Assembly: GCA_023053575.1 (NCBI GenBank)
Contig: JAKZAP010000010.1
Coordinates: 10,501,225 to 10,565,224 of the forward strand
Origin: Branchinecta lynchi
Taxonomy: Eukaryota > Arthropoda > Branchiopoda > Anostraca > Branchinectidae
Reading direction: 5' to 3'
DNA length: 64,000 bases
Both the position numbers and the translations under genes were made by a program. The notes under the pieces were generated by a model. That model saw only the letters and a program-made list of their open reading frames with translations, ran no database searches and was not told the origin of the DNA. This document shows, in pieces, positions 36,717-47,748 of the stretch (the stretch's first letter is position 1; each line of letters opens with the position of its first letter).

Positions 36717-37930
36717 ATTTTTGGGATCCCAAAACGTAAGTGGAGGGATACCCATGACATCGCAAAAATTGTCCGCCTGTCCGCACGATAACTCTCGAAG
36801 GGATTGAGATATTTTGATGAAACTTGGAGGGAGGATCCTTTGGGTACAGGTCAAGTTCGAAGATAGGTTTTGTAGCCCTATATTTGACGGTGGGGGAGGG
36901 GTTTCAAATTAAGGGACACAACAAATATTTTTTGAAAGCTATTGTAATAGTCGATTATGAGGTAAGAAGACATGCTGCGCACGATGGTGAAAACCATTTT
37001 CTTGTCGGACAAGTAGTTCGTCCGGAATCCGGCAAAAACTGGAAAGTTTGTTAAAAGTAAAAGTTTATTTGAAGTTGATTAAATGTTTGATTTAGGGGTA
37101 AAAAGACATGATGAGCATGATCGTGAAAATCATTTTCTCGCCGGACAAGTAGTTCGTCCGGAATCCGGCTAAAACCGGAAAGTTTGTTAAAAGTAAAAGT
37201 TTTATTTGAAGTTGATTAAATGTTTGATTTAGAGGTAAGAAGACATGTTGAACCTGATGTTGAAAACCATTTTCTCGCTGGACAAGTAGTTCGTCCGGAA
37301 TCCGGCAAAACCCGGAAAGTTGGTGAGAAGTAAAAGTTTCATTTGAAGTTGATTAAATGTTTCATTTAGGGGTAAGAAGACATGCTGAACACGATGGTGA
37401 AAATATTTTTTTCGCCGGAAAACTAGTTCGCCTGGAATCCGGCCAAAACCGGAAAATATGTTAAAAGCAAAAGTTTTATCTGAAGTTGATTAGATGATAG
37501 ATTTAGGGGTAAGAAAAGACGCTGAGCCTGTATATGACAATCATTTTTACCCGGACATATAATTAGTCCGGAATCCGGTTTTACCTGCATTTTTAAGTTA
37601 AAGTTTTATTTAAAGTTGATTAGACGTTCTTTATAGGGATAAGGAGATACGCTGGATTCGTTTCCGAATTTTCTATTTTTGCTGGACTAATAGTTCGCTC
37701 GGTATTCGGGCGAAACCGCAAATTTGGCAGAAGTAAAGCAGGAAGTTTCGGTCAGTATCGTCAAAATAGATATGGCTTATAGAGGTATAGATAGATAGAT
37801 AGATGGAATATCTGAACTCGGTTTTCTCTGATGGTTAGCCTTGCGAAGACTGGATCTGGCGAAGACAAGACCCAATTGTCTGGATTAAATCTTAGATTTT
37901 TGTGATCCCATCGACACCTTTGGTCTGGTT
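36717..37930 (-). mobile_element. Family A element A5
   Basis: It has the complete TTGGGATCCCAAAA palindrome, a minimal CTGTCCG tract, at least five monomers with CCGGAATCCGG and GATGGTGAAAACCATTTTCT, and the ACACCTTTGGTCTGGTT end. A GATA tract lies at about 37786-37805. Confidence 0.85.
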
Positions 37931-38330
37931 TCAATTGGCCATATTCCGGTTCAGCGCTTCCAAGCGGACTAGTTTCTGTTAATCCCCCTATGCCTCACCG
38001 ACAGCACTTGGATCAGACATGGTAAAAATAGATCCACAGGTTAGTGAGTGGAAAATCTGTCATCTGCGTCCCAGGTAATGGAGGTTTTCCATATCTAAGC
38101 AGTGAAAGTGACATACTACCCTATGGAACCGACTTTTCGCTATGTCTACACAAATGATGGTTATGAGACAATGGGGGACTAACAGAAACTAGCCCGCTTG
38201 GAGCGCTGAACTGGAATACTGCAAATTCTCAGTAGTGACTTATGGTACGGCTCGAACTTCGTGTCGTATTCGATCTTCAAACTGTCGTGGACAGCTTGAG
38301 TGATTTTTTCAATTTGAGAAGTCGTAATTC
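37931..38330 (-). pseudogene. Possible L1 ORF1 N-terminal fragment with an inserted MITE
   Basis: The minus strand reads TTSQIEKITQAVHDSLKIEY, then DTKFEPYHKSLLRICS, before the border of the inserted element at 37944-38216. Beyond it the reading continues for a few residues to A5. The location upstream of the coiled-coil fragment suggests ORF1, but there is no diagnostic motif. Confidence 0.4.
37944..38216. mobile_element. TA-flanked inverted-repeat MITE M2
   Basis: TTCCGGTTCAGCGCTTCCAA on the left is matched by the inverted complement of TTGGAGCGCTGAACTGGAA on the right, over about 45 bp including CTAGTTTCTGTTA. TA dinucleotides border both ends (37942-37943 and 38217-38218). No ORF of note. 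Confidence 0.7.
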
Positions 38331-39520
38331 CTGTTGTCCGTCCGTCCGTTTGTGAGCATGATAACTCTCGAAGAGAATGAGATATTTTGATGAAACTTGG
38401 TGTGAGGATTCTTTGGGTCAAGAGAAAGGTCGAGTTCGTAGATGGGCTCTGTAGCCCTACATTTAGGGGAGGGGTTGAAATTAAGGGGCAAACCAAATAT
38501 GTTTAAAAAGCTAATGTGATAGTCGATTAAGGGGGAAAAAGACATGCTGAACACGATGATGAAAACCATTTCTCGCCGGACAAGTAGTTCCTCAGGAATC
38601 CGACAAAAGTTTTTAAAAGTAAAAGTTTTGTTTGAAGTGGATTAGATGTTCAATTTAGGGGTAAGAAGACATGGTGAACACTTCTGTGAAACGCATTTTC
38701 CACCCGGACAACTAGTTCGCCCGGAATCCGGCCAAAACCGGAAAATTTGTTAAAAGCAAAAGTTTTATGTGAAGTTGATTAGATGCAAGAGTGGGAGTGA
38801 GACCTATATATCCTATATTGTAAAACTTGTCCTATAATATACTATATTGAGTCAAAAACCCTAGGCTATATTCTCCTATATTTCAGCTTTTTTTGTAAAT
38901 TTCGTAAATTTCGAAGTTAATTCTGCAAAAACTGGGCAAGGTCGAACCGACCGTCGCAAAAATGTTTTCTATTTCGTTTTTATTTGCATCAGTTATGGCT
39001 TCTATTTCGCCTGTATATTTCCCTTGTGAATTTTTGTTTCCATCAGTTAGAAGCTTTCTTCATTTAAAGGCGCTTTTGACACTCAGTTTGACGCGGTTGT
39101 GTGGTTTTCTGGTCCTTTTCTGTTTTCACGAAGTCAATCAGTAGTGTGTTCGTAGTTCTTTAATTCTGTATTTAATCTCTGTTCATGGATAAAACTTACC
39201 CATCAAAGTATCTCGTCTTGGATACTACGTTTTTTTGTTTTAAGGTGAGATCCTAAGTTGTTTCACCAGAATCGTCCTTTGTTATTTTGCAGAAGATGGG
39301 GTCATGAAATTTTTTCATCCAAATAAGCTGTTTTTTTATCCTATATTTTCCTATATTTTGATATGAAAAATCCTATATCCTATATATATTTTAGCCTTAG
39401 GTCACTCACATGCCTGATTAGATGACATATTTAGGAGTAAGAAGAGACGCTGGACCTGTAGATGACAGTCATTTTTTACCCGGATATATAATTCGTCCGG
39501 AGTTTGGTTGAAACCCGACG
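38331..39520 (-). mobile_element. Family A element A6, truncated and split by H6
   Basis: It starts in the CCGTCCGTCCG tract (38337), lacking the palindromic end, runs through the ATAACTCTCGAAG and GGGGCAAACCAAATA blocks and monomers, is interrupted at 38786-39416, and continues with GACATATTTAGGAGTAAGAA to about 39520, where it is truncated. Confidence 0.75.
38786..39416. mobile_element. hAT-type element H6 (631 bp) inside A6
   Basis: ATTAGATG flanks both ends (38778-38785 and 39417-39424). The termini are CAAGAGTGGGAGTGAGACC and, reversed from the right, CAGGCATGTGAGTGACC. Subterminal repeats of TCCTATATT recur at both sides. A 60-codon plus-strand ORF (38962-39144) has no recognised domain. 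Confidence 0.85.
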
Positions 39521-39644
39521 TAGTCTGAGGCAATAATTAGTATCTTTTGTACGCTTTTGACCCTGCTTTCGATTTAGTCAGCGATGAGATTTGAATCCTT
39601 GGTGGGGGGGGGACCCCCCGGAAAGGACATCTAGACCCCAAAAC

Positions 39645-40717
39645 AACAAGACCAAAGGTTTCGATGAAAACTTAATATTTGATCCAGACAATTTGGTCTT
39701 GTAGATATCCGGTCTTCGCCAGACTCCTTTAACATTTTTACTTTAACATTTCTTCTGTTTCCAGATTTGAAAACAGAAGAAGGATAATGGTTAATCATCT
39801 GAGAAAACCAAGTTCAGATATTGATTTAGCATGTGCGTATTTACCCCTACGCTATACATCATATCTACTTTGACGAAATTGATCAAATGTCCCTGCAATT
39901 CTGCCAAATCTTCGGTTTCGACCGGATTCCGGGCGAACTACTTGTCTGGGAAAAGTTAAAGCTCAAAAACGAATTCGACTTATCTCCTTACCCCTATAAC
40001 GAACATCTAATCGATTTCAGACAAGACTTTAACCTTTAACAAATTTTCCGGTTTCAGCCGGATCCCGGGCTTACTATATGTTCGGGTAGAAAATGATTGT
40101 CAAAAGCGGATTCAGCATGTTTTCCACTTGTCAGAGTTGTCAAACTACTTGTCCGTCAATAGGTAAAGCCCAAAAACGAATTCAGCGTATCTCCTTACCC
40201 CTATATCGAACAGCTAATCAACTTCAGACAAGACTTTTACTTTCAAAAAAATTTCCGGTTTCGGCCGTATTCCGGATGAACTACTTGTCAGACGAGAACA
40301 TGCTTTTCATTTAAATGTCCAGCATGTCTTCTTACCCCTAAATCGAACATCTAATCAACTTTAAATAAAACCTTTACTTTTAACAATATTTCCGGTTTTG
40401 GCCGGAGCTACTTGTCCGGCGAGAAAATGGTTTTATATCCGTGTTCAGCATGTCTTCTGACCCCTAAATCGACCATCTCATTAGCTTTTTAAAAAAATTG
40501 TTTGCCCATTAAGTTGAACCCCCTCCCCCACCCCTAAATGTTGAGCTACAGAGCCCATCTACGAACTCGACTTCTCCCTTGACCCAAAGAGTCCGCACAC
40601 CAAGTTTCGTCAAAATATTTCATTCCTTTCGAGAGTTATCGTGCTCACAGACGGACGGACGGACAGCTTTTATGAAGTCATAGGTATCCCTTCACTTACG
40701 TTTTGGGATACCAAAAA
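39645..40717 (+). mobile_element. Family A element A7
   Basis: It runs from AACAAGACCAAAGG at 39645 through diverged monomers, CCCCCTCCCCCACCCC and CACACCAAGTTTCGTC, to a short GACGGACGGACGG tract (40652-40665) and TTTTGGGATACCAAAA, a one-base variant of the terminal palindrome. Confidence 0.8.
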
Positions 40718-40783
40718 GCATACCAAGTTTCTAACTTAATACCTGCATGGTTCACGAGTTATGAACTCCACAAAAATCAATGA

Positions 40784-41143
40784 ATACCGAAAACCGGCTG
40801 GAGCGGCCGCAAGATTAGATTGGTCACACACGAACACTTCACTAACATTAAAGGAGACTTTGAATATGCCTATCTTTGCAAATATGAACCTATTACGTTG
40901 ATATACGAAATTCACAGGTATTACATTGCTAATTATTCAGTGAGGATTCATGATGCTCATGTATCGAAATTAAGAATCCCGGTGTCGCCGAACTGCTTCC
41001 AGTTCGTGAGCAAAGAGGTTAGCTACTTGCCAGTGGCGATGTCAAGAAAGCGAACTTTTCCAGTTCTTATGGTAGCCTACTGTGGGCAGATTTATTTTGG
41101 TATATCAGGCCCACTAGACAAAGAATACATTTTTATGAATTAA
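40784..41143 (+). CDS. Unrecognised open reading frame, possible terminal exon or decayed element ORF
   Basis: An uninterrupted frame runs from the TGA at 40781 to TAA at 41143 (119 codons). Its residues have normal protein character, including FEYAYLCKYEPITLIYEIHR and FPVLMVAYCGQIYFGISG, and no low-complexity bias. No ATG lies near the start; the first Met is late. No domain is recognised and no convincing splice acceptor was found. It lies in unique sequence between A7 and the hAT element at 41581, on the same strand as the mindin-like exon. It may be an exon, a pseudogene or a transposon remnant. Confidence 0.3.
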   Translation: MPKTGWSGRKIRLVTHEHFTNIKGDFEYAYLCKYEPITLIYEIHRYYIANYSVRIHDAHVSKLRIPVSPNCFQFVSKEVSYLPVAMSRKRTFPVLMVAYCGQIYFGISGPLDKEYIFMN

Positions 41144-41572
41144 ATACTTTCTTATCTCTGAACAAACAAGATACCCTTCGAGCCCTTATTGCCCGCACGT
41201 TGCCTAAGGGTATCAGCTGAAAAGCAAGAAATTTATTTTATTTGTTTGTGACCCGCTTTTTTCATAACAGCGGAGTATGAATAAAATACACAAAGTAAAA
41301 GATACATGTTAAAACACTTAAACAAAACAATGTAAATAAACATGACAACATTCTTTTCATACAGATAAGAAACACAATAAATAGACTTAAAATTTGTACA
41401 CAGTGACAAGCATATTAATCAGGTTCAGGAATGAAAAATTTGCTAATAATTATATATAATTTATATATATTATTAATTATAATAATAAATGATGTCATGG
41501 GTGCTTTAACTGTATGTACTGCGGCTTGTAATTTAAAGGAGGTATGTTTTACTACACACTGGCATATACGCA
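41144..41572. other. AT-rich interval, no gene seen
   Basis: The interval contains long A/T stretches, including TAATTATATATAATTTATAT near 41443. It ends in the CATATACG target site of the following hAT element. No repeat family signature was seen. Confidence 0.4.
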
Positions 41573-42278
41573 GGGGTGGCCCGAAGGGGGGGGGGGTGAG
41601 GGGGGGGGGTGACTCACCCCCCCTGCCTTCTGTTAAGTCGTATCAGTCGTTTATTTTGGCCTTTTGCTCAGTTGTATCAGTCGTTTATTTTGGCCTCGCC
41701 GAGGTCCCGGGCATTCATTTTAATAAAAATAATCCGAGTCGTTTACATTTTTTTTTTAAATTTTGTCTCTGCACAGCTTCAGTCGTAAGCCAGTCCCCAA
41801 AGAAGTCGTTTAAACCAGGTTTTGTAACCCGATAGGTCGCAGACATGCGGCTACCTGTTCTACTCCCATGGGATTTGGATCTGCCTAACTTCGGTCTTTC
41901 AGATTTTAGCCTGTCAAAATTACAATAGGTTAGTTGTTAAAGTGAAGTCTGACTGGTAACATTGAAATACCTTATAGACCAAAAGCGAGAGACAAGGTTA
42001 TGTGCATTGATTTATGGTCATCTTTGGCTATAAGTGAAAAAAGAAGGAATGGAAATGGAAAAGCCATCAGAAATCAAATGACAAGAGACGAAAGAAGTGT
42101 GCCAGAACAAATCGAAAAATGTCGATTACAAAGATAGGTTGAGGTAGGAACAACGCTTGAAAAGGACAAGGAGGATTTTAATATACACCCAAAATTCGTT
42201 TCCCAGCACAGGAGGGGTTCTGCAGACGCTGGAATAGCTGATTCTAGTCGGGAGGTAAATTTTTGGCCTCTATGCTAG

Positions 42279-42623
42279 CAGAGGCGTTACTATAAAAAAA
42301 ATTATATTTGGGGGGGGGGGAGAGGAACAAAAATATTCCTTCAGCCAAAGCTGACTGCGAGTCGTATATATCACTGCTGACTGGCGAATCATAGCACTAT
42401 CAAATATGGGAGGAGCAAGGTATTTAACGACTGGCTGGCAATTTTTACCGTCCTTTTTTGCGGTAAAAATAGACTGATTTACAGAAAACCGACCGTTTTT
42501 AAGAAAAATCGACTGTTTTAAAAATCGATTCTTTTTGCGAAAAATTATTTTTTACGGGCTAGCCGCCAACACCGGGGGACAGGGGGGGGGGGCATCCACC
42601 CCCCTCCCTACGTGATGCCCCTG
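42279..42623. mobile_element. hAT-type MITE H8 nested in H7
   Basis: TATGCTAG flanks both ends (42271-42278 and 42624-42631). The termini are CAGAGGCGTTAC and the complement of GTGATGCCCCTG. The interior has the AAAAATCGACTGTTTT-type A/T repeats shared with the 48404 element, plus a fragment resembling the foldback family (AAATATTCCTTCAGCC). Confidence 0.88.
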
Positions 42624-43009
42624 TATGCTAGTGTTAAAGCACATCTGAAAAGACTTCGTAAAATTCAGGACACTCATACAACTCGAAAATGATCTCTTTT
42701 ATATTTAAGATTTTCTAAAAGCGAACTTCTCGTCTTCATTTGCTGTGTATATAGCATCGTCTGTGGCGTAGAATCAAATTCTGCAAACCAGTTTTAAGTT
42801 GCAATTCTTCAGATGCAGCTCACTGTAGCTTTACCTGCTTTAGTTTTCGGCATGAAAGTACAATGTGTCGAGTGACAAATAAAACGGTACACTGTACTTT
42901 CATTATGAAACAAAAGTACATCAAATCACCCGGAAAAAAACGCAACTCAATTCTCGTCGGCGAACCTGGCGTCTTTTTCTATATCTGTAAACTCCTGTCG
43001 GGCCAAGAC

Positions 43010-43435
43010 CAAAAGATCGTTACGTCCGTAAATCCGGATTTTTTTTTAACGCACTGGCAAATCTGTTTTCCTCGTTTCGTTTCTGAGGAAGTGTGTTCTG
43101 AACGTGAAAGTTACTTTTTTTGCTATTAGTTCGGAGCAAATCTACTTTCTTTTTTATGGGCTTTATTTTGTCACTTTTTCGGTGGACAGAGGCGTGATTT
43201 CATAGCTATTCATAATTTTTCATTGGGATCGCAAAATGACGCTCTGCTCCTCGGCTTACGTCCATAAATCGGGATTTTTTTTTCAGGAATCACTTTTTTT
43301 GCTTTAATACGGAACAAATCTACTTTGTTTTCTGTGGCCACTATTCTGTCACTTTTTTCGACGGTCAGATTTGTTATTTCAAAGCTGTTTTTTCCTTTTC
43401 AATGGGATTGCAAAAAGACGGTCTCCTCCTCGGCG
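43010..43435 (+). repeat. Two-copy tandem duplication inside H7
   Basis: TTACGTCCGTAAATCCGGAT and TTACGTCCATAAATCGGGAT start two units about 230 bp apart. Both continue with GGAGCAAATCTACTTT-like, TTTGTCACTTTTTCG-like and ATTGGGATCGCAAAATGACG-like sequence. Confidence 0.65.
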
Positions 43436-44197
43436 TTTCACAAAATTTCGCCTGTGGCACATTTCATAGTATTCTCTACTTAGAGGAACGGTGTGTCATT
43501 TACTTGGCGATTAGGGTTGGAACTTTTTAGATTTGAAACACATTAAAGGCTGGCTAGAATCTGTCTAGACAAAGGCAGATTAAAAAAATTCGCCTGCGGC
43601 GCTTGCTTTAATTTGTCCCGGGTACAGGCGTTGAAAGCATTGCAGCTAGTTTTACACCGGCTCTATTATTTGTTGGTGGGGAATGTGCGCCATTGCCGCA
43701 TAGTCGCAACAGTTCATTTTTGTTGGTACTGCGAGTCGTATATTACGATACATGAGTCGTTGAAATGAGGGGTCTCACCCCCCCTGGCCTGAGTGCTTCG
43801 GGCCACCCCTGCATATACGCCGTGTGGTGTAAGAACAACGATAAGTCAGGGCCTTAACGGCGTAAGAGATTAGAATATTACCTATCACGTGGGCACTCCC
43901 GTCTCCGACGTCTTCACTCCATTCAGGGAAAATAGATTTCAATCTGATTTACAAGCGAATTAACTTCGGTGAATGAGTTCGCGCCACTGACCAAGTACCT
44001 CTGTGCTCGCTGCCAACTTGATTCCGATTTGTGAGATACACATTGAGAGAAGATAATACCATCTTTCGCGTCGAGTCATGTTTAAATCGTCACGATTTAT
44101 CGCTTGAGCTATTCATTACCGATGACCACGTCGTATTTGCATACCGCCGCGCACCTTTCCATCAATTCTTTACTCTTTCTTCCGTTCTCCTCTCTAG

Positions 44198-44446
44198 TTC
44201 AGTAGTAGGCTAGCGATGGTGTGGTCCAGGTCCAAGTGAGGATGAAGTGTCTAAGGAGTGTACTGGTGCTGGCATGCGTTACCCTTGCTCAGTCCCGGTA
44301 TAAAAGGGATGATGGGGAATACATTCCCTGTAAGCCGGATCATCTTACTGTGTATAAAGTGGTGGTGAACACTTTTTGGAGTGCGGATAAATTTCCGAAA
44401 AATTATCCGGAATGGAGGCCGCCTGCTCAATGGTCGAAGCTAGTCG
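44198..44446 (+). CDS. Secreted spondin-domain protein (mindin/spondin-2-like), first coding exon
   Basis: Coding starts at ATG 44242 and runs 68 codons plus one base to the donor CG|GTATGT at 44447, leaving a phase 1 intron. The first residues, MKCLRSVLVLACVTLAQS, form a signal peptide, so the product is secreted. Next comes a Cys, then VYKVVVNTFWSADKFPKNYP and RPPAQWSKLVG, the opening of a Spondin_N domain; RPPAQWS is characteristic of mindin/spondin-2, an extracellular matrix and pattern-recognition protein in vertebrates. The 5' edge is a strong acceptor, a long pyrimidine tract ending CTCTCTAG at 44197, so an upstream non-coding exon is implied. Continuing exons (rest of Spondin_N, thrombospondin repeat) were not found in the window. 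GTG at 44221 is in frame but is not a plausible start. Confidence 0.88.
44216..44239 (+). promoter_or_regulatory. Upstream ORF before the mindin-like start codon
   Basis: An ATG at 44216 opens a 7-codon frame (MVWSRSK) that ends in TGA at 44237-44239, two bases before the main ATG at 44242. It is in a different frame. If the exon is used as drawn, ribosomes would meet this ORF first, so it could reduce or modulate translation of the spondin-domain protein. Confidence 0.6.
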
Positions 44447-44576
44447 GTATGTTTTATTTGACACTAGTCTACTAATACTCCTTCTTATCGGCCAAATGTT
44501 GCGGTTGGCCGGTGCCGCCGAAAATTGCTGCTAGACTTCATCTCGATTTCAATTTATTGGTGAAGTTGTCACAGTA

Positions 44577-45045
44577 ATAATAATAATAATAATAACACTT
44601 TTATTTCAGCGTAAGCCATATAAACAACACAAAAAAATTAAAATATAACAAGCGAGTACAAACTATCTACATCATGGTGGCTCAGGGTCGAGCAAATGAC
44701 TCCATATCGGAAGATTGAAGAATAGTGGGTTTGCAGCGAACTCCACTAAATCATTCCGCGACTCCATTAGACGACAAAAAAATGATGTTTTCAACTTTCT
44801 CTCAATTTCAATAAATGTGCAACAATGGTTCGACACAAACGCTTGGCTGATGCTAGCTCGGAATTGTAGCTTTGCTAACCGACGGAAAACACGCTTATAA
44901 CAAGCTTCTAGGTTCAAACGTGATCTTTTCGTATGGTTATACACCAGGGGTAACGCGAAAAATGAGTAGCAGTACTTCCTAAAGAAATGCACTTTAACAG
45001 CAAGATTCACGTCATTAAATTTCCAAATTAGGACGTTCCCTGCCC
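44577..45045 (-). pseudogene. Non-LTR retrotransposon L4, 5'-truncated C-terminal end
   Basis: A 112-codon minus-strand frame (45010 down to 44672) reads KVHFFRKYCYSFFALPLVYN, then NLEACYKRVFRRLAKLQF, QAFVSNHCCTFIEIERKL and FCRLMESRNDLVEFAANP, the C-terminal region typical of a LINE reverse transcriptase ORF. The 3' end has AATAAAAGTGTTATTATTAT at 44577-44600, an (ATT)n tail. It lies in the probable first intron of the mindin-like gene, antisense to it. Confidence 0.8.
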
Positions 45046-45070
45046 CCGCTGCCCCCGCTTCTGAACAAAT

Positions 45071-45412
45071 CGTGGATCGTAGAGTCCGCGTCGAGGTAAC
45101 ACAAGCAGTTGAATCAAAAATCTAAATGCCCGACCTTCCTCGTTTGATGTTAAGCTTTACTGCCTATTTTCTTGTTCTTTAATCGGTATCTCTGAATACT
45201 AATTTCTTCGTAAACTCCGCCATAGTTCGAACAGTAGCACACGTGGATCTTAGAGTCCTCGTCGAGGTAACACAAGCAGTTGAATCAAAAATCTAAATGC
45301 CCTACCTTCCTCGTTTGATGTTAAGCTTTACTGCCTATTTTCTTGTTCTTTAATCGGAATCTCTGAATACTAATTTCTTCGTAAACTCCGTCATAGTTCG
45401 AACAGTAGAACA
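45071..45412 (+). repeat. Two-copy tandem duplication of 171 bp
   Basis: CGTGGATCGTAGAGTCCGCG at 45071 and CGTGGATCTTAGAGTCCTCG at 45242 start two nearly identical units containing GGTAACACAAGCAGTTGAAT and TAAGCTTTACTGCC. Few differences separate them, so the duplication is recent. No ORF of note. Confidence 0.85.
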
Positions 45413-45530
45413 CATGATCAGGATCTCCCAGCCGGAATTTCTTAATTCTTATCATGTTGAAAAATCTCAAATTTTCCGTAAAAGAGCGTAGGCTACTTAA
45501 ATATTAACCTCTTTTTTCTATTTAAAAAAG

Positions 45531-47347
45531 AACAAGACCAATGGTGTCGATGGGATCCCAAAAATTCAATATTTGATCCAGACAATTGTGTCTTGTCTAC
45601 GCCAAATCCAGTCTTCGCCAGACTCCTTGAACATTTTTACTATTAAAATTCAGAAACAGATTAAGGCCAAAAAGCTATCATCTGAGAAAACCAAGTTCGG
45701 ATATGGATTCAGCATGTTTGTGTTTACCCCTATAAGTCATATCTGTTTTGGACGAAACTTCCTGCCTTACTTCTGCGAATTTCCCAGTTTCTGCCGAATT
45801 CCGGAACTACCGGTCCGGCAAAAGAAAAGAAGCTAAAATCGAACTCAACGTATCTTCTTTCCCCTGTATCGAACATCTAATCAACTTTAAATTAAAATTT
45901 AATTTAGAACAAATTTTCCGGTTCCACCCGGATTCCGGGCGAACTATATGTCCGGGTACAAAATGACTGTCATACACGGATTCAGCATCTCTTCTTACCC
46001 TTAAATTGGATATCTAATCAACTACGAAGACTTTTAACAATTTTTCGGGTTTGGCCGGATTCCGGGCGAACTACTTGCCCGGCGAGAAAATGATTTTCAC
46101 CATCGTGTTCAGCATGTTTTCCTACCCCTAGACGGAACAAACAATTAACTTCAAATAAAACTTTTACTTTTAACAGATTTTCCGGTTTTGGGATTCCGGG
46201 CTAACTAATTGTCCGGCGAAAAAATGGTTTTCACCATCGTGTTCAGCATGCCTTCTTACTCCTAAATCGAACATTCAATCAGCTTCAAATAAAACTCTTA
46301 CTTTTAACAGATTTTCCGGTTTTGGCCGGATTCCAGGCGAACTACTTGTCCGGCGAGAAAATGGTTTCCACCATCGTGTTCAGCATGTCTTCCTACTCCA
46401 TAATCGACTGTCCCATTGTGGCTTTGCCCTTGTCGAGCAAAACTCAGAAGAAATCGAATTCTGAATGCTTTTGTCGAGCGAAAAAAATACAGATTAAAAA
46501 TTTTTTGCATGCTGCGCTTAGTTCAAATTAGTCTAGATTTAATCGTTGCAAGCTTTTAAGGTGAATCTGAAACGAAATGGTGAATGTGTGAATTTAAATG
46601 TACGAATTACAGTAAAAGAACAATCTCAACTGGTGCATTAAAATTAGTTTTACACAAAATTTCGCCTGCGGCGAATTTGTAGTATTCTCTATTTGTAATT
46701 GGCGTTTTAGGAATGACATTCTTGGGGGATAGAAACACGTTAAAAGCTAGAACTTGTATGGTAGATATAGCAAAATGTCTCCGGACGAAAGGCAGAATAT
46801 ACAAAATTTCGCCGGCGGCGCTTACTTTAACTTGTTCTGGGTACAGTCGTTGGAAGCTTCGCTGGTTAGCGAAAGCTGAAATGAAAAGCCGAATATGTGA
46901 ACTTTAGTAGATAAAATTACATTAAAGGAATAAACTCAACTGATGCGCTATAATCAGTTTTACACAAAACAAAATTTCGCCAGCGGCGCACATTTTGCAG
47001 TATTTTCTGAGTATATAGATTTAGTAGTTTTGTAGTATTCTCTGTAGTATCGTGTTTCATTTAGTTGGCGTTTTAGGATCGACATTCTCGGTTTGAAACA
47101 GGTTAAAAGCTAGAAATTGTACGGCAGATATAGAAAAAAAAAAATCGGAAAAAAGGTAGATTTAACAAATTTCGCCTGCGCCGCTTACTTTAACTTGTTC
47201 TGTGTACAGTCGTTGGAAGCTTCGCTTTTTAGCGAAATCTGAAATAAAAAGCCGAATATGTGAACTTTAAACTAAAGCTAACAGACAGACAGACGGGCAG
47301 ACACACTTTACGAAATCACATAGATCACTTCGTTTTGGGATCCATAA
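45531..47347 (+). mobile_element. Composite element: family A 5' part, family D core, family A-like 3' end
   Basis: 45531-46416 is a typical family A 5' end plus monomers. At 46416, just after the CATAATCGACTGTCCC block, it changes to family D: repeated units with AAATTTCGCCTGCGGCG near 46660, 46805, 46975 and 47167. At 47281 an ACAGACAGACAGACGG tract begins, then TTTACGAAATCACATAGATC and CGTTTTGGGATCC, the family A terminal layout. D sequence resumes after 47350 and ends near 47608 with CTAGTGACGCCCTTG. Either D replaced part of the A core or the two are alternative cores. Confidence 0.55.
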
Positions 47348-47748
47348 ACTTGATTCGATGTATCCCCTCACATGGAACTATTTGTTGTTCAGTCGGTAAT
47401 CTTTTGATCAGTGATGTTTTACAAATTACATTAAAGGAATATCTTCAACTTATGTATTACAGTTAGTTTTAGAACGGGTCTATTCCATGCTAGTGGGATA
47501 TGTGCGCCGTTGCCGCGAACCGGCAACAGCGCATTTTGTCGGCACACTTTTTAGTCCGTCAGCACAAATGGGACGCCCCCCCCCCCCCAAAGTAAAAAGG
47601 CTAGTGACGCCCTTGCTGATGCTTGTATGCCAGTGAACGTTTGTCATTTGCCATTTAACGTTTGTTCAGTTTCCAGTATAACTTTACCTTACAAACCACA
47701 CAGTGCAGTGATTTTGAAATATAAAATATACATCGATCCATAACGTAC

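Larger units (their letters stand above)
41581..43811. mobile_element. hAT-type element H7 (2.2 kb) upstream of the mindin-like exon
   Basis: CATATACG flanks both ends (41573-41580 and 43812-43819), a perfect 8-bp duplication. The inverted termini are CAGGGGTGGCCCGAAG on both sides. The interior holds poly-G tracts, a nested hAT (42279-42623), a tandem duplication (about 43010-43435) and a family D block (43440-43740). No transposase domain was found, so it is non-autonomous. Open frames at 41431-41835 and 42863-43129 lack recognisable domains. Confidence 0.88.

Noticed and set aside
37786..37805. GATA tract as a regulatory site
   Set aside because: It is a short microsatellite inside family A element A5 and is absent from other copies.
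38962..39144. 60-codon frame inside hAT element H6 as a transposase fragment
   Set aside because: It has no hAT dimerisation or DDE features; the element is only 631 bp and is better seen as non-autonomous.
44221..44241. GTG at 44221 as the start of the mindin-like protein
   Set aside because: It would put VVQVQVR before a clean signal peptide that begins at ATG 44242; animal genes rarely start with GTG.
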